Shown one piece after another: positions 33,201 to 46,633 of a stretch of DNA of 64,000 bases. A model generated the notes under the pieces. The model saw only the letters and a list, made by a program, of their open reading frames with translations. It was not told the DNA's origin and did no database searches. Both the position numbers and the translations under genes were made by a program. Location: NCBI GenBank assembly GCA_034509755.1, contig JAVYJV010000039.1, forward strand, positions 186,001 to 250,000, given 5' to 3'. Position 1 is the first letter of the stretch; each line of letters starts with the position of its first letter. Source of the DNA: Anisodus tanguticus. Lineage: Eukaryota > Streptophyta > Magnoliopsida > Solanales > Solanaceae.

Positions 33201-36200
33201 TAAAAAGTATTCAACTTTTTTTTACTTTAAATGTTTATACTTGAGTTTGATTAATAAATTTAAAAAAAGAAGTTTTTTAAACCAATTAAACTGTTTAAAT
33301 GAAAAACTTAATCCAACTTATATAAATACATTAATTAATTAAAATATTTGTAATGTGAAATTTCTTTACAGCTACTATTTAATTTTAAGCATTCACCATC
33401 AATTCTTAATTTTTCATTAGGTTTAAACTTTTAAACTTAAATTCTTGTTTTTTTTTTTTAATTTTATTGATATTCACAATTCAATCATTTGAAAAGAAAC
33501 ATTAATTTTATCAAATTCAAGTTTATCTTTAATTTTTTTAAATTACTTATTAGTGATTCAAATTGTTTTCAATAAGGTCAATAAAAATTTAGTTGATTTG
33601 AAGCTATTTTTAGGTTCTTTAGCTTAAATTAAAAACAGCTTGACAATAAAATTGTTTCAAACAAGTTTGTTACTTTTTAATTTTTTTTGATTAATTTTTT
33701 ATTTATAAATTAGCTTAAGGTGCAAAAATAAATTATTTTCAAACTGTGAAAATTTAATGTAACAATTTCAAATCGTTTTTTATTTTCAAATTTTTTTTTT
33801 CTCGTAGAAAAATTGCTTGTTTAACATCTGCGTGGTTCATTTTTCAAAAGGTAACAAGTTTGATTTGGTTATAATTAATTAAATTTTTATCTAAAGAAAT
33901 TAATTTTAATCAAGTTGTTTGATCTTACACAACTTAACAAAATTTTTAAAGGTTTTTTTTTACTAAAAAGCATTTTTATACAAAGTTTTATCTAAACTAA
34001 AAGATTTTTTTATTGATTCAGACATTTGGTTTTTTAAAAAGTTTTCTTTATAAAAATTTAACAAAAATTATTTATTCTAAAAAGTTGATGATTTGAAAAA
34101 TTCTTTTCAAAATTAAAAAGTTATTTGAGTATAGAAGGTTTTTCTATACTTTTTTTGTCATTTTTTTTTGAATAATATTTAATTTTTAAGTATAGTTTTA
34201 CAACTTATAGATCAACAAGTCTTATTTATTTTTTTGAACAGTTATTTTAACTTTGAAAATAACAATGAACTTTATAAAAAATATTTGATCAAATTGAATT
34301 TTAACAAATAAACAAGTTTTAATAAAGCACAAAAAGTTGATTAGAATTGAATAAAATTTTTTTAACAATAAACAATCACTATGATAGAGTTTCAATTGTC
34401 GCAAAAAAATTATTGTTTAAAATTTGAATGGCTAATTTCTATTTATTTTTGTGATTATTATTTTGAAGATTTTTTAAATATATTTTAAACTTGATTGTCA
34501 ACTTTTAAGTTGATCTAAAAACTTTCATTTTAACTTAATTGTTAATTTTAGTTTTTTTTTTTTTTAATTTATTCAAATTTATTTAAATATGCCAATTTAT
34601 TTTTTTTTAATACGAAGTTCGTTAAAAGATCATTTGGTTATTTATATTTAGTTTTGAAACAACTGTAATTACAATAATAGAACTTTTTTTTTTTTAAACT
34701 TTTGGCTCGAATTTTTTACAAGTCTTGATTTTAGAATTGATCATAAATGGTTAAATTAATTTCTTTTTTTTTTTTAAAACAAAACTTATCAAATAAGCTT
34801 TTGTTAGATAATTAAATATAAGCTGTTTTACGAGACTATTTCCTGTTTAAAATAGGTGTTCAAAAATAATTAAAAAACTATTTTCTAAACCACGAAAATT
34901 TGAATTTTTAATTCCCTACAATTATTTTAGCAAATGTTTTTATCTGTTTTTTAAAGAAAAAAATTCTTTTATTATTAATTTTTGAAGCAAATCTAAACCG
35001 CGCTTTTTATTATTTTTTTTAAATTTACTATGTCCACAACTTCATTAGATGTCCAACAAGCCATAAAAATTTTTTTTTTTTATATCTACACTTAATATTT
35101 GCTTATTTGTTATAAATGTATACAATTGTTATGTATCAACAATAATGTAAAACGATATCTATAAAAGTAAGAAATTAACAACAATTAGCTATTCTGAATA
35201 AAGTTTAATTTGAAAACCTTTTCTTTAAAAAATAAATTGTTATAAAAACTTTTTGTTTATTAAAAACTGATGCATAAAGTTTTTATTTACTAAAATTAAT
35301 ATATAAACTTAAGTAAAACTGGTACATATACTTTTTTCATTAAAATTAATTTAACAACTTTTAATATTGAAAATAATTAGAAACTTTTCCATTTATTAAT
35401 AAAATTTTTTTTCATTTTATAAAACTATTTTATTAAAACTTAAACATAAAGTTCTCATTTAATACATTTTGTTCGTTTAGAAGAAAAACTTTTTTTTTTT
35501 TATTAAAATAGATTTTCTTAATAAAAAGTTATAAAAAAATAAACCAAAAGAATTTTTACAAAAAGTCACATAGCTTTCAATAAAATCGATTTAAGGAGAA
35601 AACTTTACAATGTTATGCAAATAATTTTAATTTAAAACATAAAAATTGATGAAAAACATCAGTTAAACGTAGAAAATTTTAATAGATTTTAATTTTATTA
35701 AAATTATTTAATTTTTTATTGAAAAAAAAATTATAGTGTAACTGCAAGATGATAACTTAAACAAACCACAATTTGCATCTAAATTTTCTCACTCCCAAAC
35801 ACTCAATTTAAAACAACATGTTTAGTTAACTTTGGCCTTGTCAATTAAAACAGCAGATTGTAATCGTCAGTTTTTTTTTTCTGTGATTCTTAAGCATAAA
35901 ATGATCTGTCTGTTTGTAAATGATCTTAGTCTTTTTTACAAAAAGGTAAAAATTTAATTAAAGAATCTCCTCCTATTTTAAAAAAATTGTAAACATTTTT
36001 TTTACAAAATTTTTTTGCTAAACAACATTACAAAAATTAACACAAATTAAAAGTTAAAGTTAACAAAAAAAGTATATTTTAGTTTGGAACATTTGCACTT
36101 AATAAAAACAAAATTTAATTTAAGAAAAACAAAATTTTCTTATGTGATCATTGTTTTATTCATTTAAATATAAAGTTTTGTTTAAAGTAGAAGAAAATTA

Positions 36201-39184
36201 TTTTTTTTAATAATTCATTTGAATATTAAGCTTTTTAAAAAAATTTATTCAGAAAACTGTTTCCTCCACCTTTTTAACTTATTTCAATAATTATCATCAT
36301 CATTTATTTGGATTGATGTGTCGCTTGACGCAACTTCAATCATTTCCTGTATTCTTTTTGTATTCTTTTTTGTTTTTATACTAACAGGTTCGCTAACCAC
36401 AAAAATCATTATCATTTTTATCTTTTTTTTTCAAAATTTCTTTCATTTCAAAGTTAATTATCAATTTAAATATTAATTTAGAAGAACTTGAGAAATTTTT
36501 GTTAGAAGTTTAAACAAGTTTTTTTCTTCAAATAAAATGTATCTTTTAATTAACCTTGTAGTCAGTTTATTAATTAAATAACTTAAAAACTATTTTAAAT
36601 ATTTTAAATTAATTAACAAAACTATTCAAATTTTCAAAAAAAAACATTCAAATTTAATAATAAAACTATTTAATTTTTGTTTGAAAATTTTTGAAGAGTA
36701 ATTGAAACTTAAAAAGTATTTTTGATACAATTTTATTAATGTTTATTTATTTAGCTCAATATAGGTATTAAAACTTGAATAGTTGATTCATTAAAAAGAG
36801 TTGCAAAAACAATGTAAATCAAAAATAAAGCTTAATATACAAAAAATAAGTTTAAATATAAAAATAATTTATGGATATATAAGTTACAATTTAAATTTTC
36901 GACTAAATTCAAAACTTTTTAAATATTTATTAAACTTCTTATGAATTGAAATGAAAATATTTTTAAAAAGGATAATTTTTTGGTTTTTTTATAAAAGAAA
37001 AAGTTTATTGAGTTGCAGGTAGGTCAAAAAATTTTTGGTAATTTTAATTAACATAAACATTTCTTTTATGCAGTTTTTCAATATTAAAAATTTAAAAGAA
37101 GTTTTTGTAAGGAATCAATTTGAATATTTGATTAAGAAATTTTAAAGCTTATAAATTGTATTTCAAAATTTAAAAAAAAAGTTAATTGACCAATTTAAAA
37201 GAGATTGAATACATAAATATTTGATATTTGATCATACTTTATGTTTTTATATTTTTGATTTAATGCTAATTCTATTTTTGATAAATTAGTTTTTAGATTA
37301 AAAGGACTGTTCTATCTAATTTTTCAATATTAAGTTTGCTGAAAAAACAATAACATTTAAGTAAAAGTATCTTTTTAAAATTCATAAACCTAATTCCTAA
37401 TAAATATTCAGTGTAAATGGTAACAGTTTTTCTTTTTAAAAAAAAAAAGATTATTTAAGATTATCATTTAAAATTTATGAATGTAAAATTATTTGGGGAT
37501 TGGTCATATTATCGCTAAATTGATTTGTTTTTTTATAATTTGGATTTGAAAAAAAAGTGTCTTCCAAAATATAAATTTTTTTTTCAAAAGTATTTTTCAA
37601 ATTTGTTTTACACGTGTATTTAGGAAAAAAAATTTGTTTTAATACTAACTTAATAAGAAAAAAATGAATATTGAACTGACCAAACATTCTTATAATCTCA
37701 ATTTTCAACAATCACAATATAATTGCTTTATTGCTTAATAATGTTCAACCTAATTTAATTCAACTTATTTATACTTTACTACTCATTAAAACTGAATTTA
37801 ATTTTATCTAAAAATGTTTTTAATCAAAAAATTAAAACATCAATTTTGACTTGTTTTATTAACCAAATCTTTCTTAAAATAAAGAAATATAGGTTATTTA
37901 AAAAATTTGAACAATAAGATTATAAAATAAGAGATTAGAATTTTTTTTGAATAGATTAAGGTTGATGGGTGTGTTGAAATTGACCATCAATTATTTTTTT
38001 TTTTGAATAAGAACTATTAGAATAAATCTAATTTACCTACATAACTAATTAGTAATTAACTTAATTAGCTAAATTCATTTAGAAGATAAAATATTTTCAA
38101 AGTATCAAAATTTAAAATCTGAAATTGATTTCAAATTATAATATTTATCTTTTTTATCAAAAATTAGTTTCATTGTTTTCAACTTAATCAAATTTAAATT
38201 AAAAAATGAAAATTTCTCAAAAAAAATTCAAAATAATTTGCTCAAATTTTTTTTTATGAAAACTTGTTTAATTAGTCATGCTTATTTCCTGTTGAAACTG
38301 ATCTCTACTTTAATGTTTCTTAAAATATTTTCTCAAAGAAGACTTTTGATTTCAAAAGCAATTAATTTACACGAACATAAAAGATTTTTATCAAAAATGT
38401 TTTCCTAAAATAAGCGTTTAATAAAACAAGAAGTTGATTATGAATAAAAAAGAAAAAAATTTAAAAAAAGTTTTTTTTTTAAAAGAAATTTATTGATGAC
38501 TAATTTAATTGATGTAACAATTGAATAAAGTTAAAGTATAGTATAACAATGTATCAAAAAAGAAATATTTTAATAAAAAACAATAAGAAAAGTTTTAGAG
38601 TAAAATTAAAGTAGAATCAAGATCAGAACTTATTGTTCACCAACGGTATTTACAGAACTACTTTTTTATTTTCTATTTTTTAATTGTCCAGTACTGATGC
38701 ACCAAATGTTTAGAAAAAGCAAATTATATTTGTATTGTATTGATTTCAATTGTATCAAAAGTTAGAAATCAAGAATTATCAATATACACAAAATGATTGT
38801 GTAAAGGTAAATTATCTTGATTATGTTTTTTTTTTACTCTTGTCTTGTACAAACCATTCAATAAGTAATAATTATAAAATTACTTTTTTCTATTTGTTTA
38901 GACATGTAGAACATGGCGCTTCTGTTTTTAAAGATTATACATAAAAATTAATAGAGACTTGTAACTGGGGCAAAAACTTTTCTGGAAAATAAAAACAGAC
39001 ACAAATAACAAATGATAACTATTCTTAAGCAAATCATTGAACTTTCGCACACCATTTGTAAAGTGCTAAAAAACACTTAAAAGAATCTGAATATAGAATT
39101 TAAAACACCTAAACAAAGGAAACATTCATCAACAATATGTATATAAAGTTAAGAATTTTGATAATATACCATTTCTTATTTTTA

Positions 39185-39204
39185 TGTGATGATCATGGTC
39201 AGTT
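39185..39204 (+). promoter_or_regulatory. Element TGTGATGATCAT, copy 1
   Basis: The 20-mer TGTGATGATCATGGTCAGTT recurs at 56261-56280 with three transitions only. Confidence 0.4.
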
Positions 39205-40479
39205 GGTAAATTAAGTAAGTATAATCTTTAGGTAATTTTATCGGCCAAAGGAATTTTTTAGTGTGATTAGACAACCAAGAAAATGTTGTTATTTTTTAAA
39301 TAGAAAATATTATTTTACAGTAAAAGTGCTAGAAGTAGGCTGTAAAAGAGAGAATATTTTAAAAACTTTATTTTAAAACAAACTGTACTTGGAATAGGAT
39401 TGAAAAAATAAATTAAATTTTAAAAATTGAAATCATGCATGCATAATGTCAATAAAGCGGTTCGTAAAATGCCACATAGAGAATAAGGGAGGAGATTTGT
39501 AATGAATTTAACGTGGTGGCCAAGTGTATATCCTCAAAAAAATAAAATTCAAACAATTCTAATAATAGTAAGTTTAAAATATTCAAAAGTTTATTATTTT
39601 TTTTTACAAAATGATTATATTAAGATCAAAATAAGCAACAGGCAAGATGTTTGGTGATGATCACCATCAAACTATTTTGTTTGAAAATAAAAATTTAAGA
39701 AATTTCAAACTAATAATTTCATAAAGAAGTAACCGCAACACAGGAAACCTCTTAACAATTTTAAGGATAATTGTTTTTGGGTAAGTTTTTTTTTTTTAAA
39801 TTGCTACATAAGATTAAAATTTCTTTATTGTGTTGTGTAATGCACTTTATTGAATTAAGTAGATTATGAAATTAGATTTTATTATTTTTACCAATTTATA
39901 AATATTAAAACTTAAATTTTTCTTAGTAAAAAATTAATTCAATGAAATTTCTAAGCTTAAGATTTAGACAAATTTTTATAAAAATTAAAATCAATTTTCT
40001 TTAAGTATTCGTTTTGAGAAGAATGTTTTTTGAAAGAATATCATTTCAGAAAAATTTTTTTTTTTTTTACAAACCACACGTTAATTTTTTTTAAGACTTT
40101 TGTGTTAAACAAATTAAAAAGAATAAAACTGTAACTAATAGGTAATAGTATAGTGAATAATTGACTACTTTTAGACTAATTTTAGTTTTTGTAGTTGTAA
40201 AGAATGAAATTAGTTTTGTAAACTTAAATTCAAACTTGTGAATCAACTGTATACAAGTTTTGATAAAACACTAAAATAAATTTAATGAAAATTCAAAAGC
40301 TCAAAATTTTCATAAAAATCAAATATGTATCAAAATTTATTTGTAGAGTAACTTTGAAAGGTAAGCATCAATTTATAGAAATTTTTTTTTTATTTATAAA
40401 CTTAGCTTCTTAATAAAATCAAAAGAGAAAAAAAAACATCATCAGTTTAAAAATACTCAACAATAATAGCGATTTGTTT

Positions 40480-40720
40480 CTATTGTGTTATGAAGCGTGA
40501 ATTAGAGGCGTATAAGATTTTAATTTGCCCTCTTTTTCTTTTTTAAAAATTAAAAGTAAAATAAAGTTGACTTTTGATTGCCCAGAACAAGTCAAAAAAA
40601 AAATAATAATAATGATAATAACATCAACAAAACATGAACACTTTTTGGTGGCACTCGGTGAGATGATCTCTCTCATACATAAAAAAATTTATTTTTATTT
40701 TTTACCCTGTCTACCTGTCT
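40480..40720. promoter_or_regulatory. GC-richer island in the FoxB desert
   Basis: Contains GAAGCGTGAATTAGAGGCG, CTTTTTGGTGGC (40641-40652, repeated at 43558-43569), CACTCGGTGAGATG and CCCTGTCTACCTGTCTG. Two opposite short frames overlap here but neither looks like protein. Confidence 0.35.
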
Positions 40721-43239
40721 GATTTTTTAGTTTTATTTTTAACTAGAATTTTACTAAATAAACTTGTAAGCTTTTTTTATTATAAAAAATTTATGAAGTT
40801 TATTGAAATTTTTAATTACTTTTCTTATTCTTACTAGAATGAACTTACCTAGTAATTGATTTTTGATAAAATTAAATGATGAATTTTTGAAGTTTTATTG
40901 GTTTTGGGAATAAACTTTACTTATAAGGTAAAAAAATTTTTCATTCATGTTCTATAGAATTCTTTTTATTCATAAAATTATCTCTATATAATTAAACTAA
41001 AAAACCTTTTTTTAAATGCTCTACCATTAATTGATTTTACGTAATTCAAATTTTAAAAATAGATTTTTGTAAATTTAAATTAAATTAAACAACTTCAATT
41101 AGCTAAAACTAATGTTTAAAAGTCTGTTAAAAAATATAATAAGAAAATTTTTATGAGAAAGAAATATCAATTTTTTTTTGTTTTTTGAAATACAAATTAA
41201 AGTTTTTTATGTTTTTTTTTAATAAAAGTGATTCAGAATTTAAAGTTTTTTTATGTATTTTCAAAGATTAAATAAGCATTTTTTTTTTCAAAATACAAGA
41301 AATTTAAGTTTTTTTTATAAAGATACAAGTGATTCAAAAAATTTTAATGTTATTCGATGGTAAAATAGTAATTTAAACAGTAGTTATATTAAGCTAATAT
41401 AAGAAAGTTTACAAAACAAAAAAATTAATAATTATTTTAGTTGACTTTTCCTTAGATGATTATAATGGTTTAAGAAATTTCTAAACTTCATCCATAAGAT
41501 ATTTATATCTAAAAAAAATCTTAAACATTTCAAAAAAAGTTCTAATAGATGCTCAAACTTAGATGTTTTTCCATTAAGATAAAATAATTAATATTATAAT
41601 AAAAAACTAAGGATGTTATTACATCTACAATTAAAAGTCATATTGTCATTTTTGTTATTTAAATAACAACCTATATGAAACTTCATTTTTTTGATTTGAA
41701 ACATTTTCTTCCTCTATTATTTCTTCCTTAACAACTAATCATTAAATTTTTTTAAAACTTTTAATTAAAAATGACCTACACAAATTGTACGAATCATTTG
41801 TTTTGATTTAGTTTTTTTTTTAATCTATAAAGGTGTTAAAGATATATTAACTTTTTAATTTATTTATACTTAAATTGAACAATCGAATCTTTTATCAATT
41901 GATTTAAAAAAAATTATTTTTGTATCGAAGACATTGTTTAAAATGATAATTTTAAAAAAGAAATTTTTTCTTTCTTAATAAATTTTAAATGACTTTCATA
42001 GCTTATAGACACTCAATAAAATTTGAAGTTAATTTAAATTTTATTTGTTTTTTTTAAGTAAAGTTTAATTAAGGTTTAATTAAACATTCATTATAAGTTT
42101 TTTGCCTTTTGTTTGAACAAGTTTAAATTTTTGTTTTGTAAAATCAAAACATAAAAAGGAGTTTCATTTAAAGTATTAAACAAAAAACTTATAAAACTAT
42201 CTTTTATTGTTATAAATTAAGATTCTTATTTTGATAAATATACTTTTTTAAAAACGATAATAGTTTTTAAATAGGAAGTGTCATTGCTTGTAAAACAAGT
42301 AAGTTTTTCTTAAATTTTTTAAAAAATTTAAAAAAAATGGCTTTAAGAAATATTTTTATTTTTAAACTAAATCAAGTTAAATACAAATTATTTTTATTCG
42401 TTTTGATTTTTTTTTTAAAAACAAATAAAATTCAAATTTCCGGTAAAGTTGTTAAATTTTTTTTTTTCATTTTTAAATTACTTCAACACGTTTAAAAATT
42501 TTCTTTTTTAATTATCTTAGCTTAAAAGCAAAAATATTACTTAAGTGGTTTTTTACTTTTTGATTTTTTTTCAAAATGATTTAACGCTTCTGCAAAAAAA
42601 AAAAATGTGAAAATTTTGAAAATACATTTTTGATGAAAAAAATTTTAATAAAACTTTAATCTTATGAACAGGTGTGAAAAAAAAACCTAAGTTTAAAGCT
42701 TATAAAATCACGTAATAAAAGCTTAACGAGTTTAAATTAAGATTAATAACAATGAGCAATTTGATTAAATAGCGATTAATTACAATCATTAGTAGTAGAC
42801 GAAAAAGAAAAGATGCACAGATAGTTAAGTCTCATCAATTTAATTTTTATTTTAAGCAATTAAGTTTTAAGAAAAAAAAAATTTTCTCAACAAAATTTAA
42901 CACAAGATTTTGCAAAGTATATATGTGTTTTTAGAAAAAAATATGCAAAAGGATTATCTCAGCCATGAAATTAAAAAAAATGTAATTAATATGAAAAAAA
43001 AGATAAACTTCAATAAAAAGTTTCCATCAAAACTTGATGATAAAATTTAAAGAAAAAAAATTTGTTATCTATAGCTTATTTCAAAAATCAATTTCTGTTA
43101 AAGTTTTGTTTGCTTTTTTGATAGTTTAATAAAAGAAAAATATAATATTAGTATTTAATAAGTAAAATATAGTTAGACTAATATTTATTAGTTTTGCTAT
43201 TTATGATTGATTTAATCAAAAAAAGAAAAGCCGCAATAT

Positions 43240-43330
43240 TCATATAATTTAAGTGGAAGCGCGCCCTAAACAGACACCTTTTCTTAATGTAAAGATGAAT
43301 TAAGAAGTGTAGAAGCACGCGAACAAGTAA
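43240..43330. promoter_or_regulatory. GC-richer island in the FoxB desert
   Basis: Carries AAGCGCGCCCTAAACAGAC and GTAGAAGCACGCGAAC in otherwise A/T-run DNA. Confidence 0.35.
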
Positions 43331-43549
43331 AAAAAGTTTTTTAAGCTTAAAAAGTTATTAAATAATCAGAATTAAAAAATAGAAAAGAATTTGTAAAAAA
43401 ACTATAACATTGATTGTTAAACTTGATTTTATAAGATAGAAAAAAATTTATTTACTTCAAAATGTTTGAGAAAGAATTAAACAAACTATTTTTATTTTAC
43501 AAATAAATCTACAAATGCCTAGCCTATGTACTTAAAAAAAAATAAAACA

Positions 43550-43710
43550 AGCCAAACCTTTTTGGTGGCGCGCTTGTCGGCCGCTTTTTTCATTTTATTT
43601 TATTTAGTGGCTATTAATGAGAGCATGACTCCCACCCCAAACAAGGATTATCATCAGCTATGTTAAATCAACCTGTCGGCTTTGGGTGCTGGTCCGGAAC
43701 AGGCTTTTCT
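43550..43710. promoter_or_regulatory. Strongest GC island in the FoxB desert
   Basis: Counted by hand, 43621-43710 holds 44 G/C in 90 bases (49%), about twice the surroundings. It includes GGTGGCGCGCTTG, CGGCCGC, the 18-mer ATTAATGAGAGCATGACT (43613-43630) and TGGTCCGGA (43690-43698), the latter two having copies upstream of FoxB. No ORF or tRNA fold was recognised. Confidence 0.45.
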
Positions 43711-45298
43711 TTAAAATCAAATCAAATGTAAAAGATATTAGATTATAATTATTCGCTTATTTCATTATAAAATGAATCAAAAAAAAACTAATTTTATAAT
43801 TAAAACAACCTCTAAAAATTAATATTAGTTAATAGAAAAATTTACAGCAGCAACAGCTTTATTTATCAAGCTATTTCTTATAATTTTATTCATTTATATA
43901 AAATGAATACAGATTAGCTTCAAATTAACAATTAATAATTAACTTTTTACATGGCTAATTAAAACAAAACAGAAGAGCCAAAAAAGGTGAAACCTTTATT
44001 GTTAAATCTCATACAATTTTAAAAGCTTTTAATTATACAGTTAATAGTTTGTTTGTATTTTTATGATAAAAAAGTTTACATTAACTTTACTTAATTATAT
44101 AAATTCCTATATAGTTTAATTGATAGAAAGAATTGGTTAGTTTAATAAAACAAGAAGATCAATCCTGATAAAACTATATTAAAAAGTTTAATAATCAAAC
44201 ATTATAAAAAAATTATTCAAAAAAATTTCTAAAACCCATTATAATGTTTAATTAAAATAAATCTAAAAATAATACTCAGTTTTTTTAATAAAAAAAGTTA
44301 TTAAAATCGTTTAATTTGGACACTATATACAAGTATAGTCTGCATTCATAAAAAAAGAAAAAAACTTTTCATAATAAAGATAATGAACCTGATCTAATTT
44401 AATTTTTTAAATTTTGATGAACAAGTATTATGTTTTTTTAATGCTCAAAATTTCTAATTCATCATCTTAAATTCTTTTATTACTTAAAATTTATGTTCAA
44501 ATTTTTATGAATTAACTCGTCTTTTTATGAAGCTCATTTTTTTTCTTTCTTTTTTTTGAATACACAAAATCAAAAAGAACATTAAAACTTTAAAAATCTT
44601 AATATTTAATATAGATCAAAGTTTATGATTTCGATAAAAAAGGTAACTTCAAATCCTACAGTTTCATGAAAACCAAAATTTTATAGGAAAACATTTTATT
44701 AATTTTTTCGAACTGAAAGAATAAATTAAATCTTATTTGCATTTTAATTAAGAATTGAAATATTTATGATTACTTAAATTACACTTGTTTTCAATAAAAA
44801 AATAGGTGATCATATTTTATAATTTATGAGTTACAATAGTTCAAATAAAAATAGAAAAAAGTAACAAAAAAAAAATAAACAAAAATTATAGTTGTCAAGG
44901 TAATTTGTTCTTTGATAAAGTTTTAAAATATTAAGTTCTAGCCAATGTGAATTTGCAAATGAAGATTTAAAAAAAAAATTCAATTTAGTTAAATGTAAAA
45001 GTTTTTAATTTTTTTTTCAAAATGATGCCACTTATATATTAAACTTTGTTTTAAAAAATTTTATAATCTTGTATTTTAAATTAAAGCACAGTCGGGTGTC
45101 AAGGTGTTTAGTTTCGATTGATTCTGCGTTTTTTTTTTTTAGCTTTTTGTAAGTAGCAAAAACAAACATTAGTTTTAATTACAAGTTATTAAAAATTTAA
45201 AATGTATATTTCGATTTTCAAACTGTAAGAAAAAGTGAAAAAAAACAATCAAAGAGCAGTCACATTAAAACTGCCTCTCTATTAATTAATTACTTTTT

Positions 45299-45470
45299 TT
45301 TATATTGCGCATTCTCTATTGACTATAGCACAGGGCGCATTGCGTGTTAAGATGTAGTTTGTCACTTTTTATTTTTTATTTTTAAAAATAAACTGCTAGA
45401 TACATCGCTGTTTAGTGGCGGTTAAATTTTCTTCAGCACGTCCGCTGGACAAAACAACTTTTAAAGCCCT
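45299..45470. promoter_or_regulatory. GC-richer island close to the FoxB 3' end
   Basis: Starts with TTTATATTGCGCAT (45299-45312), whose copy lies upstream of FoxB. It continues with CAGGGCGCATTGCGTG, GTGGCGG and CAGCACGTCCGCTGGAC. 45301-45360 is 40% G/C by count. Confidence 0.4.
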
Positions 45471-46633
45471 CAAAAACTTTAAATTAAAAAAAAAATTTTA
45501 AGAAAAAACACTTACGGGTGTGTGTTTATTTTCACACCTTTTATAAAATTTATTGAACAGAATTAAATCATTAACAACATTTTACTTAGTCATCATAAAT
45601 CGCGGGGGTCGTCAGATAATTTCTGATTAAGTTCCAATTAAAACTAAATATAAATTAGTTTAACTAAGAAAATTTTTTTTAGAACTAAAATTTAGTTTAA
45701 TTTGTTTTATTCAAAATTAATTTTTTTTTTGGAAACTGTGAAAAATTAAATTTGCTACTTTACAAGATTAAATTTAACTTTTTGAATTGAATGAAAAAAT
45801 TCTCAAATTACTGACTACCGGAAATTTAAAAAAATATTTCATTTAATAAAAGACAGCGAAACAAATTTTTTCTTTTACACTTAAAAAAATTAATTTCATT
45901 AGTTGATTAGATAGATTTCAACAAATATGAAAGCCAATAATTTAAAAATTCTTTTAAAGATTTTAAAACAAATTTTTTAATTAAAATAATGAACTGATAA
46001 AACTATGGATAGTTTCTAAGAAAAAATTTTTTTTTACAAATGAAGAGTCAAAGGCTTCCAACGGTTTGAATGATTTTTTTTAACACAGAAAACTAATAGG
46101 AAAGCACCTGGAGTCCATCGTGATTCGCTAAAAAAAAATAGTCAAAGAAAGAAAAATATTTTTATGTTCTATATCAAAATTAATTCAAAAAAACTTTGTT
46201 TTTCTAATTTTACTTTTTATTTATTGAACCACAAATTTTTATAATTTTGATTTAAAAATAAGATAAAAAATTTACATCAATAAAAAATAAAATGAATAGT
46301 TTTCTTTTTGAAACTTTATTGTTCAAAAAGACAATCATATGATTACAGAAATTATACTAAGGTTTAATTTGACAGAGTTATTCAACATTTAAAATAACTT
46401 CACTAAACCTAAAAATATGAATTAATTAAAAATTGATTGGGGGTAATGATAAAAAAACGATGAAGAATGAAATGTAGTTGAATGATGATGATTAATCAAA
46501 ATGACAATGAATCAAATTATTTTAAATTACAATTTTTAGAAAGCTTAAAGAACACAAACACTAAATATATTTACAGCTCATTGAATAAAAATTTTTCTTC
46601 AGTTTTTAATTGAATTAAAAAAAACTAATTCAA

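Larger units (their letters stand above)
30226..46633. other. 16.4-kb gene desert on the 3' side of FoxB
   Basis: No convincing exon, RNA gene or transposon was found on either strand; all frames are short and made of AAA/TTT/ATT-rich codons. Most is A/T-run DNA. GC-richer islands stand out at about 36290-36370, 38630-38710, 39470-39540, 40480-40720, 43240-43330, 43550-43710, 45060-45130, 45300-45470 and 45500-45620. Given that FoxB is the only gene in the domain, these are candidate enhancers. Confidence 0.6.

Noticed and set aside
34222..34404. 60-codon minus-strand frame
   Set aside because: Phe/Ile/Lys-rich random-like content, no motif or splice evidence.
37475..37711. 78-codon minus-strand frame in the desert
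   Set aside because: Composition typical of random AT-rich DNA; non-ATG start.
38750..38944. 64-codon frame with RHVEHGASVFKDYT end
   Set aside because: Non-ATG start, no recognisable family, isolated in the desert.
40488..40722. Overlapping opposite-strand frames of 62 and 65 codons
   Set aside because: Frames on both strands of the same GC-richer island, dominated by Ile/Lys/Phe; more likely a regulatory island than a gene.
45066..45142. Possible pol III small RNA (GTTTCGATTGATTC followed by a T run)
   Set aside because: The box-B resemblance is weak, no tRNA fold could be drawn, and T runs are everywhere here.
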